This document shows, piece after piece, positions 10,201 to 19,439 of a stretch of DNA of 64,000 nt. Source of the stretch: Branchiostoma floridae (Eukaryota; Chordata; Leptocardii; Amphioxiformes; Branchiostomatidae). The notes under the pieces are model-generated. The model saw only the letters and a list, made by a program, of their open reading frames with translations. It was not told the DNA's origin and ran no database searches. Within the stretch, counting starts at the first letter, position 1, and every line of letters begins with the position of its first letter. The DNA lies in assembly GCF_000003815.2 (NCBI RefSeq), contig NC_049982.1, forward strand, positions 29,835,997 to 29,899,996, in the 5' to 3' direction. The translations under genes were made by a program, and so were the position numbers.

Positions 10201-12528
10201 GTGTTTTGGCAAAGAAAACTTGCCGAAACGACTGCGTCATTTTCAAGACTGTCGATGTTTGATGATAACTCGCGAGAAATATCGCTAAAATTGGCTTGTG
10301 TTTTGGCAACTAAAATGTTACCGAAACCACTGCGTTATTTTCAAGGGTATAATAACATCGATTTTTTATCATAACTGCCGGGAAATTACGGCAAAATCTG
10401 TGTGTTTGGGTTCTGTTATCACGCCGAGCCAAAATCAAACATGGCGCCCAAGAGGTCAAACGGTGTCATTGGGAAAGTCCACTGGAGTGTAGGTAGAAAT
10501 GTTGCGTGCGTTGTTATTATACTCTACATTTAAACCCTACAAAATGCAAAGTTATTTTCATAAAACTTGTTTAAAGTAAAGGTAACAGATATAAGATATC
10601 TTTATGACTTTATAACACATTTTATTAGAGAATAAAAGGTGTCTGTGTGTCTTTTTGAGAAACTGCTCACCCTTGCTTCTAGTGAAGCGTCCATTTGTCA
10701 ACATGAGTCATGTTTGGAAGCGTCGGTGGGTTTAAACTTGTTTTTCTCGGCAAATTTTCGCCTTCTATGCAGCGTTGAGACTTTAAGACCCGCGCCAGAA
10801 GAGAAACAAACTCACCCACATTATTTTCATGGGTAACAGCGTTGAAATGAACCATTTATTTTTCTGCCGTGCTGCCGATTTGAAAGAAGGTTCCCGTCTT
10901 GTCGGGCATGTGTGCGCATGCTTTTTGCAAGCTTTTTGTTATGGCGGTAAGCTCCCCAACTTATTTCTGGCCCGTTGGCTGTGATTCACAAAGTAAAAAG
11001 ATAGGCAATTAGCGTTGTGAACACGAAAATCGCATTTCAAAACGCTCGTGGGGCGTCGGGTTATCCACTGAAAACAGCGATGTTTTTGTAGCAATATGGA
11101 CCATTGTCTTGACGGTGTCGCCCATTCACAAGTTTTTGACAGACAATGCCGGCGGGAAAAATGACGCTACTCCGGCTACAAAAAGCTACGAAAATTTGAA
11201 AGAAGAGCAATAAATTTTGGAAACGTTTCAATTTTACATCAGTTGGTATAACAATACTATATGAATCATACAGGAAGACAGTTAAATAGTGATAATGTTT
11301 CTCATGTGCAAATGTACCTGAGGTTCGTGGAATTAAACTATTTTAAAGACCATTAACTTTGAAATCATTGTGTCTGTCCTATCTTGTCACTTTTTCTTTC
11401 TTTGCACAAGAAGACCACGTGTCTAAAACGACCACTTTGCACTGGTCCCCAGGGTGGTCTTCTTATACAAGTTTCACTGTACACTTGAGTTTTCTTGGGT
11501 GGCATGATTTTGAATAAAATCCAACACAGGGTATTCTGTTTCACCCTTGGTTCCGCACCTCCCCCACCCCCCAAAAAAAAAAACTTAAGGAGTTTTATCA
11601 AGATTGAATAAAGACACAAACTACATGTACATTGTTGAAATTGAAGTTGTTGTTGTATTTTTTCAGGTTGCTGCCAAGACCACTGCTAAGAGTATAGAGT
11701 GGATGGGAGGTGTGGGTTTCACTAAGGACTACCCTGTGGAAAAGTTCTACAGGGACTGTAAGATAGGTAAGACTTTTGGTCATCTTTAGTTTCTTTTCCT
11801 TTTTTGTTTAATGAACATTGTCACAAAGGTGTATAGAAATACGATGGATAACTTTCACCTCTCATAACCAATACTATCAATACATATACCAGCTGTACAT
11901 TAATGGAATCTATTGTTACTTTTTTTCAAAATCCTTGGAATTTTGAACTTTTGTTGCACAACAGTAGGGGTAAAGGGCAAGGAAAAATTTTTTTGTTTTG
12001 GGTTACCTGACCGCCACAAGCAAAAAACTGCTGACTGTAGCCTTTTTAAGGAGGTAAAATTTGTGAATGTACATCGTATATCATTCTATATAATTGCAAA
12101 TTGAATATGATTTTGAATATGTCAGACTTAGTGTCCTAATTTCAGTTTTACACTGTTAAACTGTATATATGTCGGATCACTTTGATACCTACCTACCTAG
12201 TCCCTTGACCTCCAGGTCGTTGGGGGGACAAGGTAGACATGAAGATAGATGAACATCACTTTGATGGGAATCTAAAAAGAGAGAGAAAATCCTTACCTTT
12301 TCCGAACTTGCCTAATTTTTCTAGGACCATAATCTCATACACAACATTAGTTTTCCCAGGCCTAAAGGGGTAAGTTGTGCCATTTTTGATAGCCTTGATT
12401 TGTATGCCTTCTACAGTTTTAACAGTATTGTTGCTCTCTCTCTTCCTTCAGGTGCAATCTACGAGGGTACAAACAACATTCAACTGTCCACTATTGCAAG
12501 GTACCTGAAACAGGAATGGCAACAGTAA
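1242..12528 (+). CDS. ACADSB: Short/branched-chain specific acyl-CoA dehydrogenase, mitochondrial (11 exons)
   Basis: Flavoenzyme of the mitochondrial matrix that introduces the alpha-beta double bond into 2-methylbutyryl-CoA and related acyl-CoAs (isoleucine breakdown), passing electrons to ETF. Coding exons: 1242-1256, 2827-2983, 3691-3791, 4588-4794, 5331-5501, 6960-7085, 7893-7985, 8669-8758, 9394-9531, 11667-11766, 12452-12528. All joins are GT-AG and keep frame, giving 424 aa (human protein about 432). Residues 1-30 ([14 protein letters not shown]...) are Arg/Ala-rich, fitting a transit peptide. FAD/substrate-loop motif [12 protein letters not shown] lies at 165-176 and WISNSEQAG at 197-205. 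The C-terminal IYEGTNNIQ carries Glu404, the expected catalytic base. Assignment to ACADSB rather than ACADS/ACADM rests on family resemblance, for example [17 protein letters not shown] and [17 protein letters not shown]. The gene appears intact. The kinase locus downstream lies on the opposite strand. Confidence 0.95.
1998..2645. mobile_element. Fold-back DNA element with TTAA flanks (piggyBac-like MITE)
   Basis: The two halves are near-perfect inverted copies: about 300 bp on the left reappears reversed on the right around a loop of roughly 40 bp near 2305-2345. Ends read GGTATC...GATACC and both sides carry TTAA (1994-1997 and 2646-2649), the target duplication typical of piggyBac-type transposition. 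The open frames on both strands are mirror images and not genes. It sits in ACADSB intron 1. Confidence 0.75.
2655..2778. repeat. Partial copy of the TACTGTAAA 205-bp MITE family
   Basis: Contains GTGGTGGTTTTAAGTTTGC, then CGCAAACACTTAACCACTGT and a terminal TTTACAGTA. This resembles the full 205-bp copies at 9621, 28364 and 31338, but the left end is missing. It abuts the fold-back element at 1998-2645. Confidence 0.4.
3025..3185 (+). repeat. Dispersed repeat, copy without the insertion found at 9949
   Basis: Carries TTCCAATTGACAAATGACGT, later TTGAGTTTTCTCAGGTTGGC, and ends in ACACGGGGTATTCC. The same order of blocks occurs at about 9885-9948 and 11480-11550, where a 1.5-kb DNA transposon separates them. 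It lies in ACADSB intron 2. Confidence 0.5.
3890..4587 (+). repeat. Tandem degenerate copies of the ACADSB exon 4 acceptor and exon start
   Basis: Intron 3 holds about five or six imperfect units, 85-110 bp apart, each resembling the junction at 4588: a T-rich tract, then TTGATGGGAGT, GAGGTGGAGG and GAGTATGGGGGTTA. The unit starting at 4359 has the same 20 bases before it as the true acceptor (TGTGTCATTTGTATATCTAG), and its translation begins [12 protein letters not shown], against [12 protein letters not shown] in the real exon. The units lack the rest of exon 4 and a matching donor, so they are taken as partial-exon duplications. Confidence 0.8.
6211..6299 (+). repeat. tRNA-Leu/Ser-like SINE head or tRNA pseudogene
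   Basis: GTCAGCGTGGCCGACCAGTC followed by TAAGGTGCTG closely resembles the 5' half and A box of tRNA-Leu, and GGGTCGAACCTCGC resembles a B box about 70 bp downstream. The anticodon stem and 3' acceptor strand pair poorly, so this is not a working tRNA gene; a tRNA-derived SINE is the likely source. It lies in ACADSB intron 5. Confidence 0.55.
6845..6912 (-). repeat. tRNA-derived SINE head
   Basis: On the minus strand GTGGCATAATGGTAGGGCTG (A-box-like) is followed by CTGGGTTCGAGTCCCCTGAC (B-box-like) and ATGCCC, which pairs with GGCAT at the start. Size and order match a tRNA, but the D and anticodon arms do not fold cleanly. It ends about 50 bp before ACADSB exon 6. Confidence 0.55.
7095..7265. 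mobile_element. Small TIR element (MITE-like)
   Basis: Left end ATGTATAAAATACATCACAG and right end, reversed, ATGTAAATAGAATACAACAC form imperfect inverted repeats of about 40 bp. The motif ACAGTGTATTCTGTATCACCC also resembles the repeat tail at 11520-11550. It begins about 10 bp after the exon 6 donor of ACADSB. Confidence 0.45.
8480..8653. mobile_element. TA-flanked MITE with CAGTAGAAGCC ends
   Basis: CAGTAGAAGCCGCTTAATTG on the left is mirrored by CAGTTAATTGCACAACGG within the reversed right end (CAGTAGAAGCCAGTTAATTG). TA dinucleotides flank both sides, as expected for Tc1/mariner/pogo-type insertion. A diverged second copy lies at 55618-55786. The right end is 15 bp upstream of ACADSB exon 8. 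Confidence 0.75.
9089..9304. mobile_element. TIR element with CAGG(G/T)CTG ends
   Basis: The left end CAGGTCTGTCTCCAG...CCTTCCGTCCCA matches the reversed right end CAGGGCTGCCTCCAG...TTTTCCGTCCCA. It has no coding content. It lies in ACADSB intron 8, just upstream of exon 9. Confidence 0.6.
9621..9825. mobile_element. 205-bp TACTGTAAA MITE, copy 1
   Basis: The ends are TACTGTAAGTGCAG and, reversed, TACTGTAAATATG. The interior has mirrored TTCGCGGTTTTCAC / ACCACCGCGAA blocks. Length is exactly 205 bp, as in the copies at 28364 and 31338. It lies in ACADSB intron 9. Confidence 0.7.
9949..11479. mobile_element. 1.5-kb non-autonomous pogo-like DNA transposon
   Basis: A perfect 18-bp terminal inverted repeat, CAGTGAAACTTGTATAAG, is found at 9949 and, reversed, ending at 11479. 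It is flanked by TA on both sides (9947-9948, 11480-11481), the target duplication of Tc1/mariner/pogo elements. Subterminal GACCAC/GCGACC blocks repeat on both sides. The longest open frames are short and not transposase-like, so it is non-autonomous. It is inserted in an older repeat within ACADSB intron 9. Confidence 0.8.
11480..11590 (+). repeat. Right half of the older dispersed repeat split by the pogo-like element
   Basis: ACTTGAGTTTTCTTGGGTGG followed by ACACAGGGTATTCTGTTTCA continues the repeat interrupted at 9948, matching the unbroken relative at 3025-3185. A run of C and A closes the segment. Confidence 0.45.
12187..12249 (+). repeat. Dispersed ACCTACCTACCTAG repeat, second copy
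   Basis: Matches the reverse complement of 221-270 across CAGGTCGTTGGGGGGACAAG and the following GTAG(A/C)CATGAAGATA. It lies in the last ACADSB intron. Confidence 0.55.
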
Positions 12529-13536
12529 GATATACTGAGAAAAAAAAAATGTATCAACTGTAGAATTCAGATCTTTTTATGGTTTATTTGCAATAGACAG
12601 ATCCCATGGCCCCATCCACCGGTCAAAAGGGTAGAAATGCAACATAAAAACATAAGCATGCAAATTTGACAGATAGATGTTGTATGTAGCCTGTCATTGG
12701 TCAAACTACTAATTGCCATGCTGTTATTGGTTGAACTCCTAATTGCCATGCTGCCATTGGTTGAGCTGCTAATTGTGATGGACAGTCAGGATCAGTTTAC
12801 TGTACATGTAGCTACCTCTATGCTAAAAGTGGCAAGTTTATCAAAAGCCCTCTCGTTTGAAAAATAAATGGTGGTCAGTAAGTATTTTTTTGCTATCTTT
12901 AGGTGGATCTTTGAAATATACAAAATCAAATACATGTATTAAGTGGTGTGAAAATACAGGGTTGCTTAAAGTTTTCCTTTCAAAACATTGTTCCTATTAT
13001 GCATGCACAAAATGTAGCTGATATGAAGTTTGTTTTTCATGGCATTGATAGAATATTTTCAATCTGATGAAATAATGAACATTTGACTATTATGTATTAT
13101 GTAGCCAAACAAGTTCTTTTGTCAGATAATGTATTGGTGGATATGGTGTCACACTAAACATGCTGTACTGGTCTATTGACTCCACCCCTGGGGCATCGCC
13201 AAAATACTTTCAGCTTGTACAGAGCACTTGAGACTGTAGAGAAATCTTAAGTACAAAAAATGTGTGAAGATTTTAACTGTACAGAAGTCTTCAGGTGTGT
13301 ACAAAGGATAAGTAGGAGTTAAACAAAATTATCAGTATTTTTCTTTGTGAATAGATTTTGTTGCAGAATTGTTGAATCTACCACTGACAATACATTCTGA
13401 GACTATAAGTGAAGCATTGCAGTATGGTCATCATAATAATATATATATACCAATATGTAGGGTTTATGATGGCCCAGATAGTCCATTGTACCTAACTTCT
13501 CTAGAACCACTGTAAGTGTAACAAAGTGTATTTTGT

Positions 13537-13542
13537 AATAAA
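13537..13542 (+). terminator. ACADSB: Polyadenylation signal AATAAA for ACADSB
   Basis: AATAAA lies about 1.0 kb after the ACADSB stop, followed by a GT/T-rich stretch at 13550-13586 typical of a cleavage region. It is the best-placed canonical signal before the decayed kinase exon, which would give a 3'UTR of about 1 kb. Confidence 0.6.
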
Positions 13543-13619
13543 CAAGTTGAGTTTGAGTCTGATTGTACTTGTAGTTTTTTTTTTTCAGTCCTATGCCTAG
13601 GCCAGTCCCAACTGAGTTC

Positions 13620-13718
13620 TACAGTATAGACAGTCCGTCCGTCTCGGTCGACTTTACATTAAACGCTACGCCTGATCTCCTCTTCAAATAAGTAACCCTC
13701 CAAGTATAACGGGTTCTG
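13620..13718 (-). pseudogene. Decayed copy of the kinase N-lobe exon
   Basis: The minus strand begins NPLYLEGYLFEEEI, clearly related to NPLCLEGYSFGEEIGRG in the exon at 18608-18919. It then loses frame and the Gly-rich loop. Together with 14510-14770 it forms a decayed partial duplicate of the 5' part of the kinase gene. It starts only about 80 bp beyond the ACADSB polyadenylation signal. Confidence 0.75.
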
Positions 13719-14509
13719 GAGTTTTTATCAAACTTCTATTAAAAAAAGTACATTTTTGATTTGTTTTAGTCTTCCACTTTTGATAACCGGCACAAAACGG
13801 ACGAGTAAAACATTTTCATGCCGCCTGGTCCGCCATCTTGGATGTTTACGCATGTTGCAAAGCGCTCTTGCGCACCTTTTACCGAGTTTGTCTGAGTAAA
13901 TAAGCAAACTTATAGGAAACTTTAAAAACATAATTGACTGTATGCACATTTTGACAAACATTAAGATATCCATGTTGGTGAATTCACCAATGATCCGGAC
14001 CGACTGGAATTATATTGTAGTCAGAGTATGGCGCCGTCCAACGAAGGACTGAGCAACTATTTTCCCGATATAAGCGGTCGGAAAATGCTTTCAAAGTATT
14101 AGATTTAATCAACTACGGAATAAGACGTGATAAAATGTCTTATAAGTTGCCTTTTGGGGGTTAAACACTGTAACATGACGAGGAAAAAAGAATCATGACG
14201 AGGACGAAACATCCAAAACGGGGACGAAAGGACTAGGGGACGAAAGATCTAGGGGACGAAAAGACCTGATACCGGTTAAAAGGTGTATTTCGTTAAATAG
14301 TAAAATCACATAAGTTCTCTTTATTGTTTGCACATTAAAGCAGATGTGTGGTCGTGTTTTGTAGTGGAAGGGTCGTGTTTTGTAATGGAATGGCCCATCT
14401 GCTGATAATGCTAGTTTTCTGGTAACAAGTATGTGTGTGATACTGTCCAATGCCAAGTACATCCAGGAACGCAGACTGTCAATGGCGATACAGTAACTGC
14501 TTTTCGACA

Positions 14510-14770
14510 GAGAAAAAGCTGCATAGGAAAGGTGATAACATTATCAAGAAGTTGTTCTCCGGTATTGGAAATGGAGAACTTTGCTGAAGGAAAGAATTGT
14601 GATTTCATTTGATTGATTACAAAGTTCACTGACCCTGGTATGAATACCGACCACCACATAGCAGCAGAAACAACAATCCATAGTAGTCATGGCGTTCATA
14701 GGTTTGCGATGTAGGGCATGATTAATTGTTGTGATATTTCCTAATAATAAATAGAGCATGTCCGTCATTT
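14510..14770 (-). repeat. Duplicated kinase-gene upstream segment, copy 1
   Basis: Matches 19440-19810 across most of its length. Shared blocks include GTGATTT(C/T)ATTTGATT, GTTCACTGACC(C/G)TGGTATG, CAATCCATAGT and GGCATGATT. Paired with the decayed exon at 13620 it indicates a segmental duplication. A short open frame on the minus strand (MTTMDCCFCC...) is only partly shared with the other copy and is not called as coding. Confidence 0.65.
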
Positions 14771-14882
14771 CTATATATAGTACTTACCATTGTCAACAAC
14801 TACAAAACAAACATGACTTGTTTGATCTCTGGTATTGGTAAGTTACACATGGCGTTAGAAGGACACATTCTTTATCAAGCCT

Positions 14883-15200
14883 AAAGCTAAGGGCACAACC
14901 CGCCGTACGCGCAATTTGTCCGTACGTTTTTTGGGGAGGTCCGTCCGCCACGTATTTTTGAAAACGTTCAGTCTGTACAGGACAGGTGCGTCGCCCGTAC
15001 TGGCACGTACGAGGGCACACAAAGTTTTGTCTGCACGTAGAGTCTTACGGCATGTCTGCGTGATCCAAAATCCGTCGGATTCCCTACGAGCTCGTACGGA
15101 GGCGGTACTTATTACCACTTTCGGATCCCTACAGATTGCCCACGTTTTGGCACGTAGACAGCACGTATTTGCACGTACGGCAGGTTATGCCCTTAGCTTT
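14883..15200. mobile_element. TIR element, ends AAAGCTAAGGGCA
   Basis: Left AAAGCTAAGGGCACAACCCG and reversed right AAAGCTAAGGGCATAACCTG continue into CCGTACG on both sides, forming TIRs of about 30 bp. The interior is rich in ACGTA/CGTACG steps. The open frames inside are mirror-image shadows. Confidence 0.7.
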
Positions 15201-15589
15201 ACGGGCAGACGACATGCCAAAACACATACAAATGTAGCAAAAGGATCTTGATTTATAGCTGTAAACGTATACGTATAGACATAATAAAGCAACGACAACA
15301 TATACGGACTTTGAGACATGTGAGTCCCCCGTTTATTAGGTCTAAACTGATATATGTCCTCATCATTACACAATACTATCAGGACTAGCAAGCAACACAT
15401 GTCCTACCCACAAACTGTTGTGTTGTGTTGCTTTACACATTACAGACTAGCTTACCTACGCAGAAGCTTTCGTCGACTTGCACGTCTTAGATGCCATTGG
15501 GCAACGTAGGAGCTAAAATTTTCAAACTGATGAGCACTTTGGAATGGCTAGTAGAGGCGCGCACGAAAGTGTCAGTGTACAGACGCTAG

Positions 15590-15665
15590 CTATCGTGCGG
15601 TCGTTTCAATGTATAGCCAACAAAAAGTTCTTGGGCTTCGACTTGAGGATCGACATGAAGTTTTG
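15590..15665 (-). repeat. Degenerate extra copy of the kinase-gene 3' end
   Basis: GTCGTTTCAATGTATAGCCA then AAAAGTTCTTGGGCTTC repeats the last coding segment at 15695-15740 (the ELFIGYTLKRP region). It lies beyond the TAA at 15682-15684, so it is untranslated: a leftover of a roughly 105-bp tandem duplication. Confidence 0.6.
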
Positions 15666-15681
15666 GAGGTTCCATTCAAGG

Positions 15682-18600
15682 TTAACAGACGCCATCGTCC
15701 GGTCGTTTCAAAGTATAGCCAATAAAAAGTTCTTCATCTTCATGATCAACTTGAGGTTCAACATGACGTGTTTGAGGTTCAACTGGTAGTTCGATTTGAG
15801 GTTCAATTTGAGGTTCAACTGGTAGTTCGATTTGAGGTTCAATGTGAGGTTCAACATGATTTGACACTATTACTCCCTGTAATGAACTGCAGCATTCTGT
15901 GACGTCTTCAATGCTATATTCACAGCAGCCCGACTGGGGGCTTAGGCAAGGGCAGAGACCTGGACATCTGTCGTAAATATCGGATGGCGTGCCACCCTCG
16001 CACCACCATGTGGAACACGGAAAAAATGCAAGATTATAACAACTTTCACGCACTGGACGCTCCGAGCATGGGACGAAATTGCATATGATGAATATGACAA
16101 TACCATACGGTACCATTATTAGAAGCATGATGATGGAAATGAGGATGGACAACAGTATAAACAATATCCCCTTCCCCTTCCAGCACGAAAAACATTCTTC
16201 ATTCTTGTCCATATAGCAAAGCAAACAGCCAATACATCGTAGAACTATTGTGCATATGCGCAGGCATGATGTACAGGTAGGTTTTATTCCTGTGCAAGAA
16301 CATGGCGAACTGCAGTTGTGATCAGTTTTTGTGCACGAGCAGGACCAGCACCCGGTCGGATCAACGTCGTCATTAGGTCGTTTCCAAAACTTCAAACAGT
16401 CCGAATTCTGACACATCACCGAACACGAGCGGGGTGGGCAGCTAGGTTTAGTTCCTGTGCACGAGCAGGACCAGCACCCAGTCGGATCAACGTCGTCATT
16501 AGGTCCTTTCCAAACCTTAAAACAGTCCGAATTCTGACACATTACCGAACACGAGCGGGGTGGGCAGCTAGGTTTTAAATTAGTTCCCGCGCACGAGCAG
16601 GACCAACACCTAGTCGGATCAACGTCGTCATTAGGTCCTTTCCAAAACTTAAAACAGTCCGAATTCTGACACATCACCGAACACGAGCAGGGCGGGCAGT
16701 TAGGATTGATTTCTGTGCAAGGGCATGTTGAGTAGCCAGGATGAATGTTTTCATTATCCACGACCACACGCACAACACCCTGGCCTAGTCGGTAGTCCCC
16801 ATACCCTCCTAGTAAAGTCTGCAACACTTCTTCTGCAGTTGGCCGTTCCTTTGGATCCTTACTCAGCATGCGTTGGACAATGTTTTTACACCGTATGTTC
16901 TCTTCTCTCTCCATGACATGAAGCTCAATATTCCCCTGTGTTATAGCTTGGGCTACAGGTATTGGGTCCGTCTCTGTACCTGCAAAAGGTGTTAAGTACC
17001 TATATCTGCCTGGCACGAACCCGGTATACTTAGTCCGTCAAACATGGCCCACAACAGCAGCCCCATTGAGAAAATGTCCACGGAAGGCGTGTACCGACAC
17101 GGCTGGTCGTCTAGAAGACTTTGGTAGATTTCAGGGGAGAGATAGAATCTCGTCCCAACGGCGGAACGCATGTAGGAACGTGTAAAGCTGTTAACATTGT
17201 TATCCATGCCCGTTAGTATTTTAGCCAGCCCGAAATCCACCACTTTCAGAACAAGATGCGCTTCGTTACCCGTCAGAAGGACGTTCTGTGGTTTGATGTC
17301 ACGATGAACGATCCCGTTCTTGTGCAAAAATGTTATGGCGTCCGCCAGCTGCACGGCCAGATTTCTCTTAGTGACAACATCGACCTGTTGTTACCTTCGC
17401 CAAGAAGGTCATGTTATGGTTAGAAAATTTTTTTGTGTCCCAGTATATAGGTCAATCTCAAATAACTTTGGTAGCTGAGGATGGAATGTCGCGATATTTG
17501 GTATTTGAGTTGCGGTTGCGTATAGCAAGGTTTTGTACGAAAATGGTACTGTTGGCGCTTTCTGTCGTGAGTGCAGCGGGGTGAGTGTGTGTGTGTGTGT
17601 ATCTGCGTACAAGATAACTTTTGACGCTGTGGATCGTTTTGCATTATATTTGGTAATTATTTAGGGGTTTGGAAAACGACGGTCAAGTTCGATAATGGGC
17701 ATCCTGGCGACAAGTTGTGGTACTGCAGCGGACCGTCGAAGTTGGCGTTATAGTTATCCTGAAGTGGCAGGTTGAGGATTTTTGGCTAGTGGATACGTCT
17801 TTGGGTAGGGAGTAAATCGTGTAAGTTTGGGCCCCCTGGCGGCTTGTTTTGAACTGCAGTGGGCGATTTTGTTGTTATCTTTGAAAGAGAGTAAATCAAG
17901 CAGTGGTTGGTGGATTTGCATTATTTTTGGTAAGTACATACCTTAGGTAATGATTAAAATCCTGAAATGTATTGTATGCAAATCAGGGCTGAATTTACAT
18001 GATAATTAGAAGAATGTGTAAATCCTTCAATTGACCTCTTTACTGGACAGTCAGTGCTCAGTGTTTAAATACATCTGTGGTGCAGATTTGTGTTGTTCAT
18101 GACATATTTGTGTCATCAAAACATAGATGTTATTGTTGCTAACACATTGTTTATTAGTTCTCACTTTGCAAGTTCCATGTTGTTTGTTTGTGCACTATGG
18201 GAAAGGGGTTTCTCCATTTTGATGTCAAGGGGTGTTTTTCCGGGCCTTATATTGGTGATGCTTACATGTATGTGGCAGGGAAAAGTGGAATCTTGGTGGT
18301 TTGTGGCCTTTTCATTACCTTCTCCAAGAAGATTAAACTTTTGGTTAAGGCTTAAGCCATAGTGTTAGGTGAGTCTTTATGTAGGTCAACAGTATAACTG
18401 GAGAACTGATTGATGGATCTTCATGACACTTGGTATTGAGTAGCGGTCGCAGAAACAAAGGTTGAGTTTGAAAATGGTTAGCCCGGTATCTTTCGTCGGT
18501 TCTGCAGCGGGCTCAGTGTGTGAGTGTGTGTGTGTGTGTGCGGATAACATAACTTGAGAAGCTATAAAACCTTTAAGTCATTGATAAAGGCATTCTCCAT

Positions 18601-18919
18601 AACGAACCTTGAATGTTTGGCGAAGGTATGTTTTGAGAATGTAGTCGCCGATATTTCCAAGTGGACAGAACTCAGAGATGACAAAAAGTGCGTCTCTCTC
18701 TCCGTCCCTTCCTACTTTAGATTCTAAGAATTCCATGATGTTTGGGTGTTTCTTCAGCTGGTTTAAAACGCAGATTTCGTTGATGGACGTGTCCTCGACG
18801 GCCAATTTTTAGGCCGCATATGTCCGTCCCGTCTCGGTGGACTTAACTGTGAACACGGTGCCTGACGCCCCGCGGCCGATCTCCTCTCCAAAGGAGTAAC
18901 CCTCCAAACATAAGGGGTT
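15682..18919 (-). CDS. PDIK1L/STK35-like kinase with Cys-rich repeats and TM tail; in-frame stop in the N-lobe
   Basis: Three exons: 18919-18608 (104 codons, 5' end open), 17384-17030 and 16979-15682, with introns of about 1.2 kb and 50 bp; joins keep frame (about 654 codons). Exon A has Gly-rich loop IGRGASGTV. At its codon 37 (18811-18809) TAA stands where the AxK lysine is expected, between TYAA and KLAVED. Exon B has HRDIKPQN, VDFGLAKI and SPE; exon C has RMLSKDPKERP, closest in style to the PDIK1L/STK35 family. The tail has three 41-43-residue repeats (CPPRSCSVMCQNSDCFK and GCWSCSC), then a hydrophobic stretch GILFILLSILISIIMLLIMV, a second Cys-rich stretch and EPQIE repeats. No upstream exon with an ATG was found. 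It may be a pseudogene, a null allele or an assembly error at one base, with exons B and C open. Confidence 0.7.
16310..16740 (-). repeat. Three tandem 123-129-bp Cys-rich coding repeats
   Basis: Successive units differ by only a few bases in blocks such as GGATCAACGTCGTCATTAGG and CAGTCCGAATTCTGACACAT (plus strand). The translated core is PNDDVDPTGCWSCSC then CSVMCQNSDCFK. Length is always a multiple of three, so the frame is kept. This indicates young in-frame amplification. Confidence 0.85.
17391..17640 (+). repeat. Dispersed CCTTCGCCAAGAAGG repeat, copy 1
   Basis: Begins TTACCTTCGCCAAGAAGGTC and carries a GTGTGTGTGTGTGT tract after GAGTGCAGCGGG. The same layout recurs at 18318-18570 in the same kinase intron. 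The repeat boundary overlaps the acceptor side of kinase exon B. Confidence 0.55.
18318..18570 (+). repeat. Dispersed CCTTCGCCAAGAAGG-type repeat, copy 2
   Basis: ACCTTCTCCAAGAAGATTAA, later ATCTTCATGACACTTGGTAT, CTGCAGCGGGCTCAG and (GT)n match the copy at 17391. The remainder of the intron between the two copies shows no coding exon. Confidence 0.5.
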
Positions 18920-19017
18920 CTGGTGGAAACAAATGTTGGTTTAAGACATGTACTTCGTTCGAGCCTAAAATTGCAACATCGTATATCATGCAATCATGCT
19001 AGATTGTTTGTTCCAGC

Positions 19018-19245
19018 AGGTAGAATGTACGTAGCCTCTATCAGGCTTCGTGGATCGGTGGTCTAATTGTAGAAATTGAACAAATAGAGTCAATACTACT
19101 ACTACTGAGTTAGTACGCTAGAGGAGTCGGCCGGCCAGTAAATACATTAGCCGACTCCTCTAGCGTACTATTGTCTCTATTTGTCCAATTTCTACAATTA
19201 GACAACCGATCCACGAAGCCCTGTAGAGGATAGATTGTACGAGCG
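19018..19245. mobile_element. Fold-back element upstream of the kinase exon
   Basis: Left arm GGCTTCGTGGATCGGTGGTC ... GTACGCTAGAGGAGTCGGC is mirrored by GCCGACTCCTCTAGCGTAC ... GACAACCGATCCACGAAGCC. The arms are about 100 bp with a loop of roughly 20 bp. The minus-strand 65-residue frame here is a shadow of the palindrome. Confidence 0.75.
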
Positions 19246-19439
19246 ATGCATTTGAGCAAATCAATGCCGTACCTCCCATGCACGCATCGTGATCCCTTCT
19301 GACTCAAAGCTTGCTATCCTGAAGAATTTAGTTGGGAGGGTAGCTTCCTGGTTATGATTATGTGTATATACGTATGATTTGGCCACTACATATTCACGAT
19401 CAAAGCTTGTCGCAGGCGATGCTGCTTATCAGCAAAAAA

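Noticed and set aside
14855-15251. Opposed Arg-rich open frames
   Set aside because: They lie within the TIR element at 14883-15200 and mirror each other.
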